From Streptomyces zagrosensis (GTDB taxonomy: Bacteria > Actinomycetota > Actinomycetes > Streptomycetales > Streptomycetaceae), in NCBI RefSeq assembly GCF_014203645.1, contig NZ_JACHJL010000027.1, forward strand, positions 33,773 through 97,772: DNA of 64,000 bases. Direction: 5' to 3'. The translations under genes were made by a program, and so were the position numbers. The notes under the pieces are model-generated. The model ran no database searches and was not told where the DNA came from. It saw nothing but the letters and a program-made list of their open reading frames with translations. Shown in pieces: positions 8,318-17,127 of this stretch. Every line of letters begins with the position of its first letter. Within the stretch, counting starts at the first letter, position 1.

Positions 8318-9387
8318 CCCGACCAGGCGGCACCCCGCTGGGGACCATCATGGGGTCGCAGATCGTCGCCGCGTCCGTTGCCGATGGCCGGCAACTGCTG
8401 CGCGCACACGACGCGTTCGTCAACGCACTGAGCGGTTTCGACCGCCAGTCCCGTGTTGGCCTGCGCAGCTCATCCGTGACCGTCACCACGGAAATCTACC
8501 TGGACTATGTGGCCTCCCAGATCATGGCCTGGACCAAGGCGGAGACGGACGCGCTCCAGGGCATCGTCAAGGAGATCGACGGCAGGATCTCCGGGCGCTG
8601 GTCGTTCACGTTGCCGCCGGTGATCCACCTGGTGAAGACGACCGGGCAGGAGGAGGGCCGGGCCGCGTACACCCGGCACCTGGACACGATCGTGCTGCCG
8701 GCCGGCAAGGTGGACACCATCTTCGCCGTCTCCAGTGACAGCGATCCGCTGTTTCCCAGGAACAACACCGCCAGCCTGCGCGACATCCTGATTCACGAGC
8801 TGTTCCACCTGGTGAGCAAGAACAACGCCAAGCAGCGGAAAGCGCTGTACGAGCTGATCGGCTACCGGCAACTCGACCGACCGGTCGCTCTGCCTGATGT
8901 GCCCTGGCCGAAGAACACCTCTTCCGCCAGGATGCCGGACCTGAAGATCACCAATCCGGATGCGCCCCTCCTCGACGCCCTGTTCACTTTCTCCTTCCCG
9001 AACATGGAACCACCGCCCTGGCCCACCCGCGACGTGGTGCCGATCCTGATGGCGAACGGCCCGTATGACGGAGGGGTGTTCTTCGCCTACCTGGAGTGGC
9101 TCTTTTTGGAGGTCACGGAAGAAGGCGGCGAGTGGAAGCCGGTTCTGGACGGGGAGGGGCGCCCCGTCACCTACCGAGCCGCCCCACCGGGCGACGAATG
9201 GCGGGACTACCTGGAGGAGCAGTACCTGAACACGATCGGGCGCAACACCGCCTCGGAACTGTTCCACCCCGACGAGATCATCGCCCAAAACTTCGTGTTC
9301 TCCGCGTTGCTGCCCTCCTCCGACCTGCTGTCCCGGATCAGTGAATCCCTCGGCCGGCCTCCTGCCACCGTGCCCAGCCCAAGCTAA
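8314..9387 (+). CDS. Zincin-like putative metallopeptidase between the VioB-like halves
   Basis: The chosen start is the GTG in the GTGA overlap at 8314 (357 residues); an ATG at 8350 would remove 12. The zinc-protease signature HELFH lies at about residues 161-165, with ELIGY just after and HPDEIIAQNF at about 318-327, which could supply the third (Glu) ligand. I know no family name. No signal peptide or membrane segment is visible, so it is probably cytoplasmic. Being translated between the two parts of a split VioB-like enzyme suggests it processes, assembles or modifies that enzyme or its product. That is inference; a non-proteolytic metal role is also possible. Confidence 0.7.
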   Translation: MTRPGGTPLGTIMGSQIVAASVADGRQLLRAHDAFVNALSGFDRQSRVGLRSSSVTVTTEIYLDYVASQIMAWTKAETDALQGIVKEIDGRISGRWSFTLPPVIHLVKTTGQEEGRAAYTRHLDTIVLPAGKVDTIFAVSSDSDPLFPRNNTASLRDILIHELFHLVSKNNAKQRKALYELIGYRQLDRPVALPDVPWPKNTSSARMPDLKITNPDAPLLDALFTFSFPNMEPPPWPTRDVVPILMANGPYDGGVFFAYLEWLFLEVTEEGGEWKPVLDGEGRPVTYRAAPPGDEWRDYLEEQYLNTIGRNTASELFHPDEIIAQNFVFSALLPSSDLLSRISESLGRPPATVPSPS

Positions 9388-9401
9388 GGAGCCAAAGAGC
9401 C

Positions 9402-10589
9402 ATGACCCAGAGCCTCGTGAGGCAAGACATCGAAGAGCGCGACGCCGCTGGCGTACCGGAGATCAAAACGATGGCGGAGCTGCGAAGTGCTCTCCAGGCC
9501 GCCATGACCCTGGAATACACCACGATTCCCGCCTACCTCAGTGGCCTGTGGACCATTCCGGACCGCAAGGGGAAATACCAGGGACTCGCCAACATCCTGC
9601 AACAGATCGTCATCTGCGAGATGCGGCACTTGAGTATCGCCGCTAATGTGCTGATCGCCGTAGGCGGATTCGCCGACGTGCGCAGCGCAGCGGCCCCTAC
9701 CTACCCGAGGCTGTTGCCCGCCGGCTTTGAACAGCTCAAGAAGATTCCGCTGCTCAACTACGGGGAAGCGTACGCGAAGCTGGGCGTCTTCATCGAGCAG
9801 CCGGAGAACCCGTGCGAGGACTGGATTCGCGGGGACGTGAACACCTCGGAAGTGAATGTGGCCGCCGGGGCCGCCCCCACCGAGGGGGTCACCTACGTAC
9901 GGCTGGGCAAGAATGGGCCGCTGATGCCCTTTGTGCTAGCCCCCTACCCGTCCATCGGGGCGTTCTACACCGAGGTCAAGAAGGGAATCACCGCACTGGT
10001 CGCCCAGTATGGCAACGACTATGTATTCCCGAACAAGGGGTCGCTCGGCAACCAGTACCTCTACTTCGGTGGCCAGGACTACATCGGCGTGTCGGACGAG
10101 AACAGCGCTCTCGCCCTGCTGTCGGACGTCATCGACGAGGGGGAGGGGGACGATGGAAAGATGTGGGACGAGAACGGCGACATCTCCCATTACTTCGCCT
10201 TCCTCGGCCTGAGCGATCACAAGAAGTTCGTCGAAGGAGACGTGGAGTGCAACCCCACCGGCCACCTCGATATCCCCACGGACAGCGAGGTCACCCAGAT
10301 CGTGCCGGACCCGAGAATGTATCTCTACGAGCTAGGCACGCCAGCGTACGAGCGCGCCGATGAATTCAACACGCTGTACGCCGCGTTGGTGGACAATCTG
10401 CATATCGGCTTCAACGGGTGCCCCGGCCAGGTGGACTACGCCATTGGTCAAATGAACCTGCTGGAAGCGCGGGCCGCAGAGATCTACAAGTGCACCGTGC
10501 GGGTGGGCGGGAAGGAGTACCGGGCAGCTCCCACCTTTGAGTTGCCGCCTTATGTGTCTCCACTCTTGGCAGACGCCGTACGTGGGTGA
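9402..10589 (+). CDS. Stand-alone ferritin-like domain protein (VioB C-terminal-half type)
   Basis: The 395-residue protein matches the ferritin-like domain that forms the C-terminal half of VioB. Helix 1 carries Glu38 in MTLEYTTIPAYLSGLW, and helix 2 has the ExxH pair Glu73/His76 in IVICEMRHLSIAANVL, both expected metal ligands. Further helical segments run through LYAALVDNLHIGF and QMNLLEARAAEIYK. The ATG at 9402 is preceded by aaggag at 9386. It follows the zincin by 14 nt and overlaps the phosphoesterase frame by GTGA. Together with 6107-8317 it probably rebuilds a two-subunit VioB-like oxidative coupling enzyme; that pairing is inferred. Confidence 0.8.
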   Translation: MTQSLVRQDIEERDAAGVPEIKTMAELRSALQAAMTLEYTTIPAYLSGLWTIPDRKGKYQGLANILQQIVICEMRHLSIAANVLIAVGGFADVRSAAAPTYPRLLPAGFEQLKKIPLLNYGEAYAKLGVFIEQPENPCEDWIRGDVNTSEVNVAAGAAPTEGVTYVRLGKNGPLMPFVLAPYPSIGAFYTEVKKGITALVAQYGNDYVFPNKGSLGNQYLYFGGQDYIGVSDENSALALLSDVIDEGEGDDGKMWDENGDISHYFAFLGLSDHKKFVEGDVECNPTGHLDIPTDSEVTQIVPDPRMYLYELGTPAYERADEFNTLYAALVDNLHIGFNGCPGQVDYAIGQMNLLEARAAEIYKCTVRVGGKEYRAAPTFELPPYVSPLLADAVRG

Positions 10590-12886
10590 AGCCGCGCACC
10601 CTCGACGAATGGGCGTCTCGGCGGCGCTCAGAGCCGGGGTGTCACATAGCGTTGCCGTGGGGTTCGCAGAGTTCGGTTACCGTCCCGGCGGTGACAGTCA
10701 ATCGACGAAGATTCCTCAGTGCCGCTTCCGCCGGGTTGGTCGGGCCCGCGCTCGTCAGCCCCCTCGCGAGTGCGGCCCCGGGCGCCGCATCCGACCCAGC
10801 GCAGGCCAGGGCCCAGACCGTGCTGGCCTACTTCACCGACGTCCACGTCGATCCGCAGAACCCGACAAAGGTGGCCAGGGCGCGCGCCGCTGTCGAGGCG
10901 CTCGTGGAGCTCGACCCGGACGCGATCTTGCACGGGGGCGACCTCACCGAATACGGCAGTGTCCGTGAGCACCAGACCTGGGTTGACCTTCTGCCTGCCG
11001 CGCTGCGCTCGCGCGTCCACCATGTGCCCGGCAACCATGAGAGCCGCTGGGACGCGTCGGCGTACGAGAACTATGAGCAGTTCCACGGTGCCCGCAACCA
11101 CTCGTTCGACGTGGGTGGGCTGCATGTGGTCATGACCGACCCGACCATGGCCCAGCAGGAACTCGCCCACTACGACCGCAGTGACCTGGCATGGCTGCGC
11201 CGTGATCTCGCCCGGGCCGGCAGCAAGCCGAAGTTGGTCGTGGGACATTACCCGGTCGGCGACTCGTACTACCTCGTCAACAACGCCGAGGATTTCCTGG
11301 ATGTCCTGTCCGACGCGGGCGTTGCCGGCTTCCTGTGTGGGCACACCCATCGCGAACACGTCAGCGAGGTCAACGGGCTGACCCAGATCGTCGGGGCGGC
11401 CAACGCGAACGAACCCGGCTTCTACACCCTGACCCGGCGTCGCAGTGCCCACGCGGACACCCTGACGGTGGAGCGGGTCGTCGTCGCCGACCCCGCGAAG
11501 CCGGGTAGCACCGGCAGTCGTCGCGAACTCACCACGATCGACCTCGCCCCGCGCCGGCACGGCAACACCGCACTGCGGCCACTGGCGGTGAGCGCGACCG
11601 TGAGCGGAAACCAGGTGCAGGTACGGGCGCGGCTGTCCCGGCACGCCCCCGCGGCGCGGGTGGACGCTGCGATCTACAACTACAAGAAAGTGGGCGGCAG
11701 TTACGACGACCCGTGGCAGCAACTGACCGCGAGCGGCACACGATGGGAGGGCAGCCTGACCCTGGCCAACGTAGTGCCGGGCGAGCATCGGGTGATCGTA
11801 CGCGTCGTCGGAGCCGATGGGACGGTGTGGCGTGAACTGGTGCCGTTCGAGGTCGCCGGGTTCCGGCCGCTGTGGACCGCGGACCTGGGCGGCGTCGTCC
11901 AGGCCGGTCTGGTGGAGTTCGACGGCCTGGTCGTCGCGGCATCCTCGGCCGGCGCGATACGCGGGCTGCGTCCGCGGGGCAGCAGGGCCACCACCGTTTG
12001 GTCGCGCACCATCGGGCCAGTCCATACGAATCTTGCGCTCAGCCGTGAGCTCGGGCGGGTGTTCGCGCCGTCCAGCGACCACCACGTGTACGGGCTGAGC
12101 GCCGCCACGGGCAAGGTGGCGTGGAAGACCGACCTGGGTGATCCGGTGATGTCGGACCTCACCGTGGCCGAGGTTGCGGGCAAGCCGGTCGTGCTGGCCG
12201 CCGCCAGGCGCACGTTCGCCTGCATCGATGCGGCCAGCGGCGCGGTGCTGTGGCGGCACACCCTGCCGCAGATCACCTGCGGCGCGGCAGCCTGCGATGG
12301 CGAGCGCGTCTATCTCGGCGACGGCGACGGCAACGCCTGGGCGCTGGACGCCCGTACCGGCGCACCGGTGTGGACGACCGACCAGACGCCCACCGGCGGC
12401 ACGTACTCCCGGCTGATCTACGGCCCCTGGGACAGCCAGGTCATGCTGCCCGATGACCTCGTCCTGGTCTCGACCGTTTTGCAGACCCGGGCCTTGCACC
12501 GGGTGACCGGGGGCACCGCCTGGGAGATCAAGGGCAGCTACCGGCACACCGCCCCGGTGTGGTCGGGGGAGTACCTGCTCTATCCGGAGGAGAACGGCAC
12601 CGTACGCCTGGTGGACCCGGCCGATGGCTCGGTGCACGGCCAAACCTCCACGGTGCCGCAACTCGCCAACGCCGGCGTCGTCCTGACCGGCACCGATGCG
12701 GTGGTCACCGGGCACGGCGGTCTCGTCTACAGCGTGGACACCGCGACCATGACCTCGCGCGTACGCGGACAGATCTCCCGGGACTACGTGTTCTCCACCC
12801 CGGTGGCCGCGGACCGCGGCAAGGTCTATGTGGTGGGCACCATGGGTGGTGAACTTCGCGGCTACGCGTATCCGGCCACGCGCTAG
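10586..12886 (+). CDS. Tat-exported calcineurin-like metallophosphoesterase with beta-propeller
   Basis: A Tat signal (VNRRRFLSAASAG then Ala-rich) is followed by metallophosphoesterase motifs DVHVD, GGDLTE, GNHE and GHTHREH, then a C-terminal half of PQQ-like beta-propeller repeats (GKVAWKTDLGDPV, GAVLWRHTLP, GAPVWTTDQTP). The GTG at 10586 couples to the previous stop, but it places the twin arginines 40 residues in; the GTG at 10691 gives a standard Tat peptide and may be the real start. The product should act outside the membrane on a phosphate ester. The propeller repeats are structural and do not imply PQQ binding. It is the last gene before a strong terminator. Confidence 0.85.
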   Translation: MKPRTLDEWASRRRSEPGCHIALPWGSQSSVTVPAVTVNRRRFLSAASAGLVGPALVSPLASAAPGAASDPAQARAQTVLAYFTDVHVDPQNPTKVARARAAVEALVELDPDAILHGGDLTEYGSVREHQTWVDLLPAALRSRVHHVPGNHESRWDASAYENYEQFHGARNHSFDVGGLHVVMTDPTMAQQELAHYDRSDLAWLRRDLARAGSKPKLVVGHYPVGDSYYLVNNAEDFLDVLSDAGVAGFLCGHTHREHVSEVNGLTQIVGAANANEPGFYTLTRRRSAHADTLTVERVVVADPAKPGSTGSRRELTTIDLAPRRHGNTALRPLAVSATVSGNQVQVRARLSRHAPAARVDAAIYNYKKVGGSYDDPWQQLTASGTRWEGSLTLANVVPGEHRVIVRVVGADGTVWRELVPFEVAGFRPLWTADLGGVVQAGLVEFDGLVVAASSAGAIRGLRPRGSRATTVWSRTIGPVHTNLALSRELGRVFAPSSDHHVYGLSAATGKVAWKTDLGDPVMSDLTVAEVAGKPVVLAAARRTFACIDAASGAVLWRHTLPQITCGAAACDGERVYLGDGDGNAWALDARTGAPVWTTDQTPTGGTYSRLIYGPWDSQVMLPDDLVLVSTVLQTRALHRVTGGTAWEIKGSYRHTAPVWSGEYLLYPEENGTVRLVDPADGSVHGQTSTVPQLANAGVVLTGTDAVVTGHGGLVYSVDTATMTSRVRGQISRDYVFSTPVAADRGKVYVVGTMGGELRGYAYPATR

Positions 12887-12927
12887 CGACGCCGACCCGG
12901 ATCGCCCGCTGTCTCCTTCGCATGAGC

Positions 12928-12968
12928 GGCGCACGCCGCCGGCCAGCCCTATGCCGGCGGCGTGCGCC
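12928..12968 (+). terminator. Perfect 16-bp stem terminator closing the ebo/VioB-like operon
   Basis: The arms ggcgcacgccgccggc (12928-12943) and its exact reverse complement (12953-12968) surround a 9-nt loop, 42 nt after the phosphoesterase stop. No long T-run follows, as is common in Streptomyces. The rest of the 314-nt gap to the next gene shows no coding sequence. Confidence 0.75.
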
Positions 12969-13200
12969 TGGCCGCGCTCCGCATGACCCCCGCGGCCTTT
13001 GGCTGCACCATGGAAGGTGTGCTCCCGACACGCGGGACGAGGGCCACCTCCTCAGCGAGCTGCCCCCGTGAGCACCCGGCCGAAGCCGCCGTCCACCCCC
13101 CGGCATGCCGACCGTGGGGCGCCGACCAGTTGGCACCGGAACACGCCGCGGTCGTGCTGATGAGCGGCATCTTGGCCGCAACGAGCGAGAGGACCTTCCC

Positions 13201-13428
13201 ATGGCGAAGAACAAGAAACTGCGCAAGGGCGACGAGGTCACCTGGAGCAGTCACGGGCAGGAGGTTTCCGGCACGGTACGGAAGAAGATCACGGAACGGA
13301 CGAAGGCGGCCGGCCGTACGGTCGCGGCGTCCAAGGACGAGCCGCAGTACGAGGTCGAGAGCGACAAGTCCGGCCGCCACGCGGTCCACAAGCCCGAGTC
13401 CCTGCACCCGAAGGACGGGAACGCGTGA
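13201..13428 (+). CDS. Hva1-TUDOR (DUF2945) protein
   Basis: This 75-residue basic protein (MAKNKKLRKGDEVTWSSHG) has the KGDxVxW start and the QEVSGTVRKKITERT and HKPESLHP segments of the hypervirulence-associated TUDOR domain. These are small beta-barrel proteins of unclear function, often near DUF3140 genes as here. gagagg precedes the ATG at 13201. The stop overlaps the next start by GTGA, so the two are coupled. Confidence 0.85.
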   Translation: MAKNKKLRKGDEVTWSSHGQEVSGTVRKKITERTKAAGRTVAASKDEPQYEVESDKSGRHAVHKPESLHPKDGNA

Positions 13429-13766
13429 GCGGCGGGGCCGACCCGCAGCGGAAGGAGGCGGTGAAGCAGTTCGGCGAGGCCGTCAACATGACGGCGGGAG
13501 AGATGGAGAAGTGGCTGGGGACGGACGAGTCGCGCAGCGCTGGGCAGTCCGATGGCTCGAAAGAGAGCGTGGGCCACGCCTCGGGACGCCGCATCGTGCA
13601 TCTGCTGCGCACCAAGGAAGCCGACCTCACCGACGATGACATCGCGCACCTGCGCAAGGTCGTCGGATACGTGCACCGGCACCTGGCGCAGCGGCCCCAG
13701 GGCGATATCTCCGACACTCGGTGGCGGTACTCACTGATGAACTGGGGGCATGACCCCGCCAAGTGA
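13425..13766 (+). CDS. DUF3140 protein
   Basis: The 113-residue protein ends with the typical WRYSLMNWGHDP motif of DUF3140, and has GRRIVHLLRTKEADLTDDD and HLRKVVGYVHRHLAQRP before it. It is likely a DNA-associated small protein; the function is unknown. It starts at a GTG overlapping the stop of the TUDOR gene, so both are probably made together. Confidence 0.85.
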   Translation: MSGGADPQRKEAVKQFGEAVNMTAGEMEKWLGTDESRSAGQSDGSKESVGHASGRRIVHLLRTKEADLTDDDIAHLRKVVGYVHRHLAQRPQGDISDTRWRYSLMNWGHDPAK

Positions 13767-13915
13767 GCAGCGCCGTACTCACATGACGGACCTGCGTCAG
13801 CAGGGTTCTGCCACCACGTCTCGTGCCGTGCGTATGTCCGATGGATGCCTGCGGTAGGTCGCAGTGGGGTAAGCGACAGAACACATACCCGCCCTTTCAT
13901 CAAAGAGGTGTAACC

Positions 13916-14206
13916 GTGTTGACGCCGGACCCACGCGAAGTGAGAACTCTGCTCGCCCGTTACGCGACCGTGCGCATCGAACACGCACACCGGAGCACGC
14001 CGGCCTCGCAGCGCAAGCTGGCAGACGTGACGTACACCCTGTGTGTCACGACGGGGGCCCGCTCCATCGGTGACGCCCTGGCCGCTGCGGATGCGGTACT
14101 GGCGCAGTCGCAGCGCCTTGGGGACGCTCCGGTAGCTCCGGTAGCTCCGGTAGCTCCGGTAGCTCCGGTAGCGCCCACCGAGCCCGGCCCTGCCCGGGCG
14201 GCCTGA
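13916..14206 (+). CDS. DUF5133 protein with Ala-Pro-Val repeat tail
   Basis: The conserved start MLTPDPREVRTLLARYA and DVTYTLCVTTGARSI fit DUF5133, a Streptomyces family of unknown role. The GTG at 13916 follows aaagagg and gives a 96-residue protein. The C-terminus has been lengthened by five copies of a 9-bp repeat encoding Ala-Pro-Val. Confidence 0.8.
   Translation: MLTPDPREVRTLLARYATVRIEHAHRSTPASQRKLADVTYTLCVTTGARSIGDALAAADAVLAQSQRLGDAPVAPVAPVAPVAPVAPTEPGPARAA
14126..14170 (+). repeat. Five exact 9-bp tandem repeats
   Basis: The unit gctccggta is repeated five times without change inside the DUF5133 gene. Perfect identity points to recent expansion by slippage. Confidence 0.95.
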
Positions 14207-14365
14207 GCTCGCTTGTTTGCCGCGCGTGCCGAGCAGACTTCGACCAGCAGCGGCGGCTCCACCGGCACATAGGCCGGACAGCGCCAGCAGTACGCGACGC
14301 GCCGATCGCCTCACCGCTCACGGCTAGGTGCCGCCGTTGACGAAGCGGCCACCGGCCACCGGCCA

Positions 14366-14395
14366 CCGAGCCCCGGGCGCAGCCCCGGGGCTCGG
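14366..14395. terminator. 12-bp stem terminator between convergent genes
   Basis: Arms ccgagccccggg (14366-14377) and cccggggctcgg (14384-14395) pair around a 6-nt loop in the 259-nt gap between DUF5133 and the minus-strand MFS gene. It probably serves both directions. Confidence 0.65.
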
Positions 14396-14465
14396 CACCA
14401 CCCCGGCCCCGCCAGGGGTCGCTGCGGGGGTGGATGCCAGCCCCTGGCCCCATGCCCATGCGGTC

Positions 14466-15707
14466 CTACTCGGACTCCGGCACCGGTCGGTGCAGCAGAT
14501 ACCCGGCGACGGACGCGGCCAGCACCACCACGCACAGCGAGAACACCAGCCCCGCGTTCCGCAGCCCCAGCGGCAGCGTGAGCGCGCCCACCCCCACCAC
14601 GGGCAGTGAGATTCCGCCGTAGGCCACCACGAAGAATCCCGAAATGGTCCGCCCCCGGTGCTCAGGTGGCGCTGCGTCGCTCACCGCCGTCAACGCGCCC
14701 CGAAACGCCATCCCCTGGCCGAGCCCGCCCGCCACCGCGCCTGCCACCAGCAGCAGGAGCGAATGCGCCAGCAGCGAGAGCGCCACCAACACCAGGCCCA
14801 CCACGAGGGTCAAGCACCCCGTGGGCAACGCCCGCCGCACGCCGAGGCGCGGCATCAGTGTTTGGCCTGCCACGGACGCGGCGAAGACGGTGAAGACGAC
14901 AGCCCCGGTGACCGCGAGGTTGCGCACCCCCAATGTTTGGCTGGCGAAGCTGGGTGCCACCGCGGTGAACAGCCCCATCAAGGCGAACGCCGCGAAGGCG
15001 GCCAGCGCGGACGGTACGAACACCGCTCGTGCCTCGGGCGGCACGCCCATCCCCTGAGGGCGTAGCCGTGGCCGCGAAGTGGGTGGGGTCACCGTCTCCG
15101 GAAGGGCCCAGCACACGATGAACGCCGCGATGACCAGCGCCAGGTGGACGAGGAAGGGAAGCCGCAGTGGCCATGGCGCGTACTGCGCCAACGCCCCGGC
15201 CAGCAGTGGGCCGCAACCGAGGCCGCCCATGTTCGCCGCCGTGGCGGCGAGCCCCGCCCGTGCCCTGCGCCCCTGTGGGGCCAGTTCCAGCACCACGGCC
15301 GTACCGGCCCCGCTGAACAACCCGGCGGAGAAGCCCGACAACACCCGCCCCACGAACAGCAGGGGTAGTCCGCCCTCCACCACGAAGCACACCGCACTCG
15401 CCGCGGACAGCCCCAGGCCGGCCAGCAACACGGGGCGTCGGCCCAGGACGTCGGAGAAGTCCCCGGCGACCAGCAGGGCGACGATCACTCCCACCGCGTA
15501 CGCGGCGAAGACCACCGTGACGACCAGTTCCGAGAAGCCGATTTCCTGCTGGTAGAGCCCGTACAACGGGGTGGGCACGGTGGTGCCCGCCATGGCCACG
15601 GCGAAGACCACCGCCGCCGCGAGGTACCACGGCGGCCTGCGGTGGTGTCCACCTCCCGTGTCACCTACGCCCCGTGCGCCTTGTGCGCCCCACAGGTTTT
15701 TGACCAT
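14466..15707 (-). CDS. MFS transporter
   Basis: The 413-residue protein (start MVKNLWGAQGAR) has about 12 hydrophobic segments and the MFS motif A-like loop GDFSDVLGRRPVLLAG after TM2. The repeat loop LMPRLGVRRALPTG sits before TM9. It is likely a proton-driven exporter in the inner membrane; the substrate is unknown. A start 69 nt upstream is possible but has no better ribosome site. It is transcribed away from the isomerase gene at 15902. Confidence 0.8.
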   Translation of the reverse strand: MVKNLWGAQGARGVGDTGGGHHRRPPWYLAAAVVFAVAMAGTTVPTPLYGLYQQEIGFSELVVTVVFAAYAVGVIVALLVAGDFSDVLGRRPVLLAGLGLSAASAVCFVVEGGLPLLFVGRVLSGFSAGLFSGAGTAVVLELAPQGRRARAGLAATAANMGGLGCGPLLAGALAQYAPWPLRLPFLVHLALVIAAFIVCWALPETVTPPTSRPRLRPQGMGVPPEARAVFVPSALAAFAAFALMGLFTAVAPSFASQTLGVRNLAVTGAVVFTVFAASVAGQTLMPRLGVRRALPTGCLTLVVGLVLVALSLLAHSLLLLVAGAVAGGLGQGMAFRGALTAVSDAAPPEHRGRTISGFFVVAYGGISLPVVGVGALTLPLGLRNAGLVFSLCVVVLAASVAGYLLHRPVPESE

Positions 15708-15901
15708 GAGGCGTCTATGCCCGATGCCGGCCGATGAAATGGGCGGTTTGTCCAAAAAGATCGCGGGTAGTCGCATCTCAAGGCACCGAATGGAGCAGTC
15801 TGCGGCGGCTTCGCCCGTTCGTTCGAGCCACGCCGCCGGCTCCGTATCACCACTCGCCCGGCCTGCGAGGGCCCGGCCCAGGAAGTGAGGGGACGGCTGT
15901 C

Positions 15902-16996
15902 GTGCAGTGGTACCCGCTACGGCTGACCACCCCGATCAAGCAGCACATCTTCGGCGGCCGGGCCATCGCGCAGCGCTGGGGCCGCTCAGGGCTGCCGGAC
16001 GGGCGCGTCGCGGAGACCTGGGAGGTCAGCGACGTCGATGGCGACGAAGCGGCCGTGGTGGACGGCCCACTGAGCGGGCGGCCGTTGCGGGAACTGGTGC
16101 GTGAGGCACCGGCGGAACTCGTTGGCCGGGGCTGGTCGGGGACGCGGTTTCCGATGCTGACCAAATACATCGACGCCGCCGGGGCGTTGCCGGTGCACCT
16201 GCACGCCGATGACGAGGACGCTCGCCGGTTCGAGCAGCAGACCAACGGTAAGACCGAGGCATGGCACATCCTCGATGCTGCTCCCGGCGCCACCGCGTTG
16301 GTTGGCGTACGCCCCGGCATCGACCGCGAGGCCCTGCGCCGCGCCCTGCTCGACCAGGACTTCGATGCGGTCATGCGCCGGCTGCCGCTACGCGCGGGCC
16401 AAACCCTCTACGTGCCCGGCGGAACGCTGCACAGCTTCGGCCCGGACACGCTCATCTACGAGATCGAGCAGACCTCCGACATCCAACAGCACGCCATGAC
16501 GTGGCGGATGGAAGATGGCTCGCCGCTGGACGAGACGCAGCGGCGGGCCAACATCGACAGACTGCTGGTGGAGTGGAAGCCGGCATGCCGGCCTGTCTTC
16601 CACCCTGGCCTGAGCCTGCCATCGAACGACGATACGCAACGGACCGTGCTGTGTGCCGGCCCCTACTTCGCGCTCGAACGCCACCAGGCGGGCTCCGCCG
16701 AGCAATTGGCCATTGACCTCGACACCGCCGTGATCCTCAGCAACGCGGGAGCTGCGGCCACGCTGACCGCGCCGCACGGCTGGTCTGGCACCCTCGATCG
16801 AGCTCGCACATTTCTGCTGCCCGCAGCCCTGGGGCGGGTGGAGATCGACGGGCCGGCCGACGTGCTGATCGGCTATCTACCCGATCTCGACCGCGACATC
16901 CGCGCCCCGCTGCTCGCCGCGGGGCATCGTGCGGCGGCGATCGCCTCACTCGGCGAGGGCCTTGGCAACCCGCACGCGGCGCCCGGGGGCGCCTGA
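15902..16996 (+). CDS. Class I mannose-6-phosphate isomerase-like protein
   Basis: The 364-residue protein (MQWYPLRLTTPIKQHIFGG) carries the type I PMI cupin metal site: GALPVHLHADDE (HxH), KTEAWHIL (Glu) and VPGGTLHSFGPDTLIYEIEQ (His). It would interconvert mannose 6-phosphate and fructose 6-phosphate or a related sugar phosphate in the cytoplasm. agtgagggga precedes the GTG at 15902. It stands alone, divergent from the MFS gene. Confidence 0.85.
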   Translation: MQWYPLRLTTPIKQHIFGGRAIAQRWGRSGLPDGRVAETWEVSDVDGDEAAVVDGPLSGRPLRELVREAPAELVGRGWSGTRFPMLTKYIDAAGALPVHLHADDEDARRFEQQTNGKTEAWHILDAAPGATALVGVRPGIDREALRRALLDQDFDAVMRRLPLRAGQTLYVPGGTLHSFGPDTLIYEIEQTSDIQQHAMTWRMEDGSPLDETQRRANIDRLLVEWKPACRPVFHPGLSLPSNDDTQRTVLCAGPYFALERHQAGSAEQLAIDLDTAVILSNAGAAATLTAPHGWSGTLDRARTFLLPAALGRVEIDGPADVLIGYLPDLDRDIRAPLLAAGHRAAAIASLGEGLGNPHAAPGGA

Positions 16997-17127
16997 CGGA
17001 CGCAGGGCAGACCAGTACAGCCAGCCGCATGCTGTTGTCGTAGCTGCTGGTTGCCGGTTGCCGACGTGCTGTGCGGGCCATCTCGTGAGAGCCAAGGGAA
17101 TGGGCCGTGGCCCGTGTGCGCTGTTTA

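Noticed and set aside
10586..12886. Reading the beta-propeller of the phosphoesterase as a PQQ-dependent enzyme linked to the pqq operon
   Set aside because: The propeller repeats are the structural PQQ-like type; no PQQ-binding residues are evident and the phosphoesterase motifs explain the protein.
10628..12934. A 768-codon open frame on the minus strand opposite the metallophosphoesterase
   Set aside because: It mirrors a gene with clear motifs on the plus strand, has no recognisable domain, and is a normal by-product of high-GC third positions.
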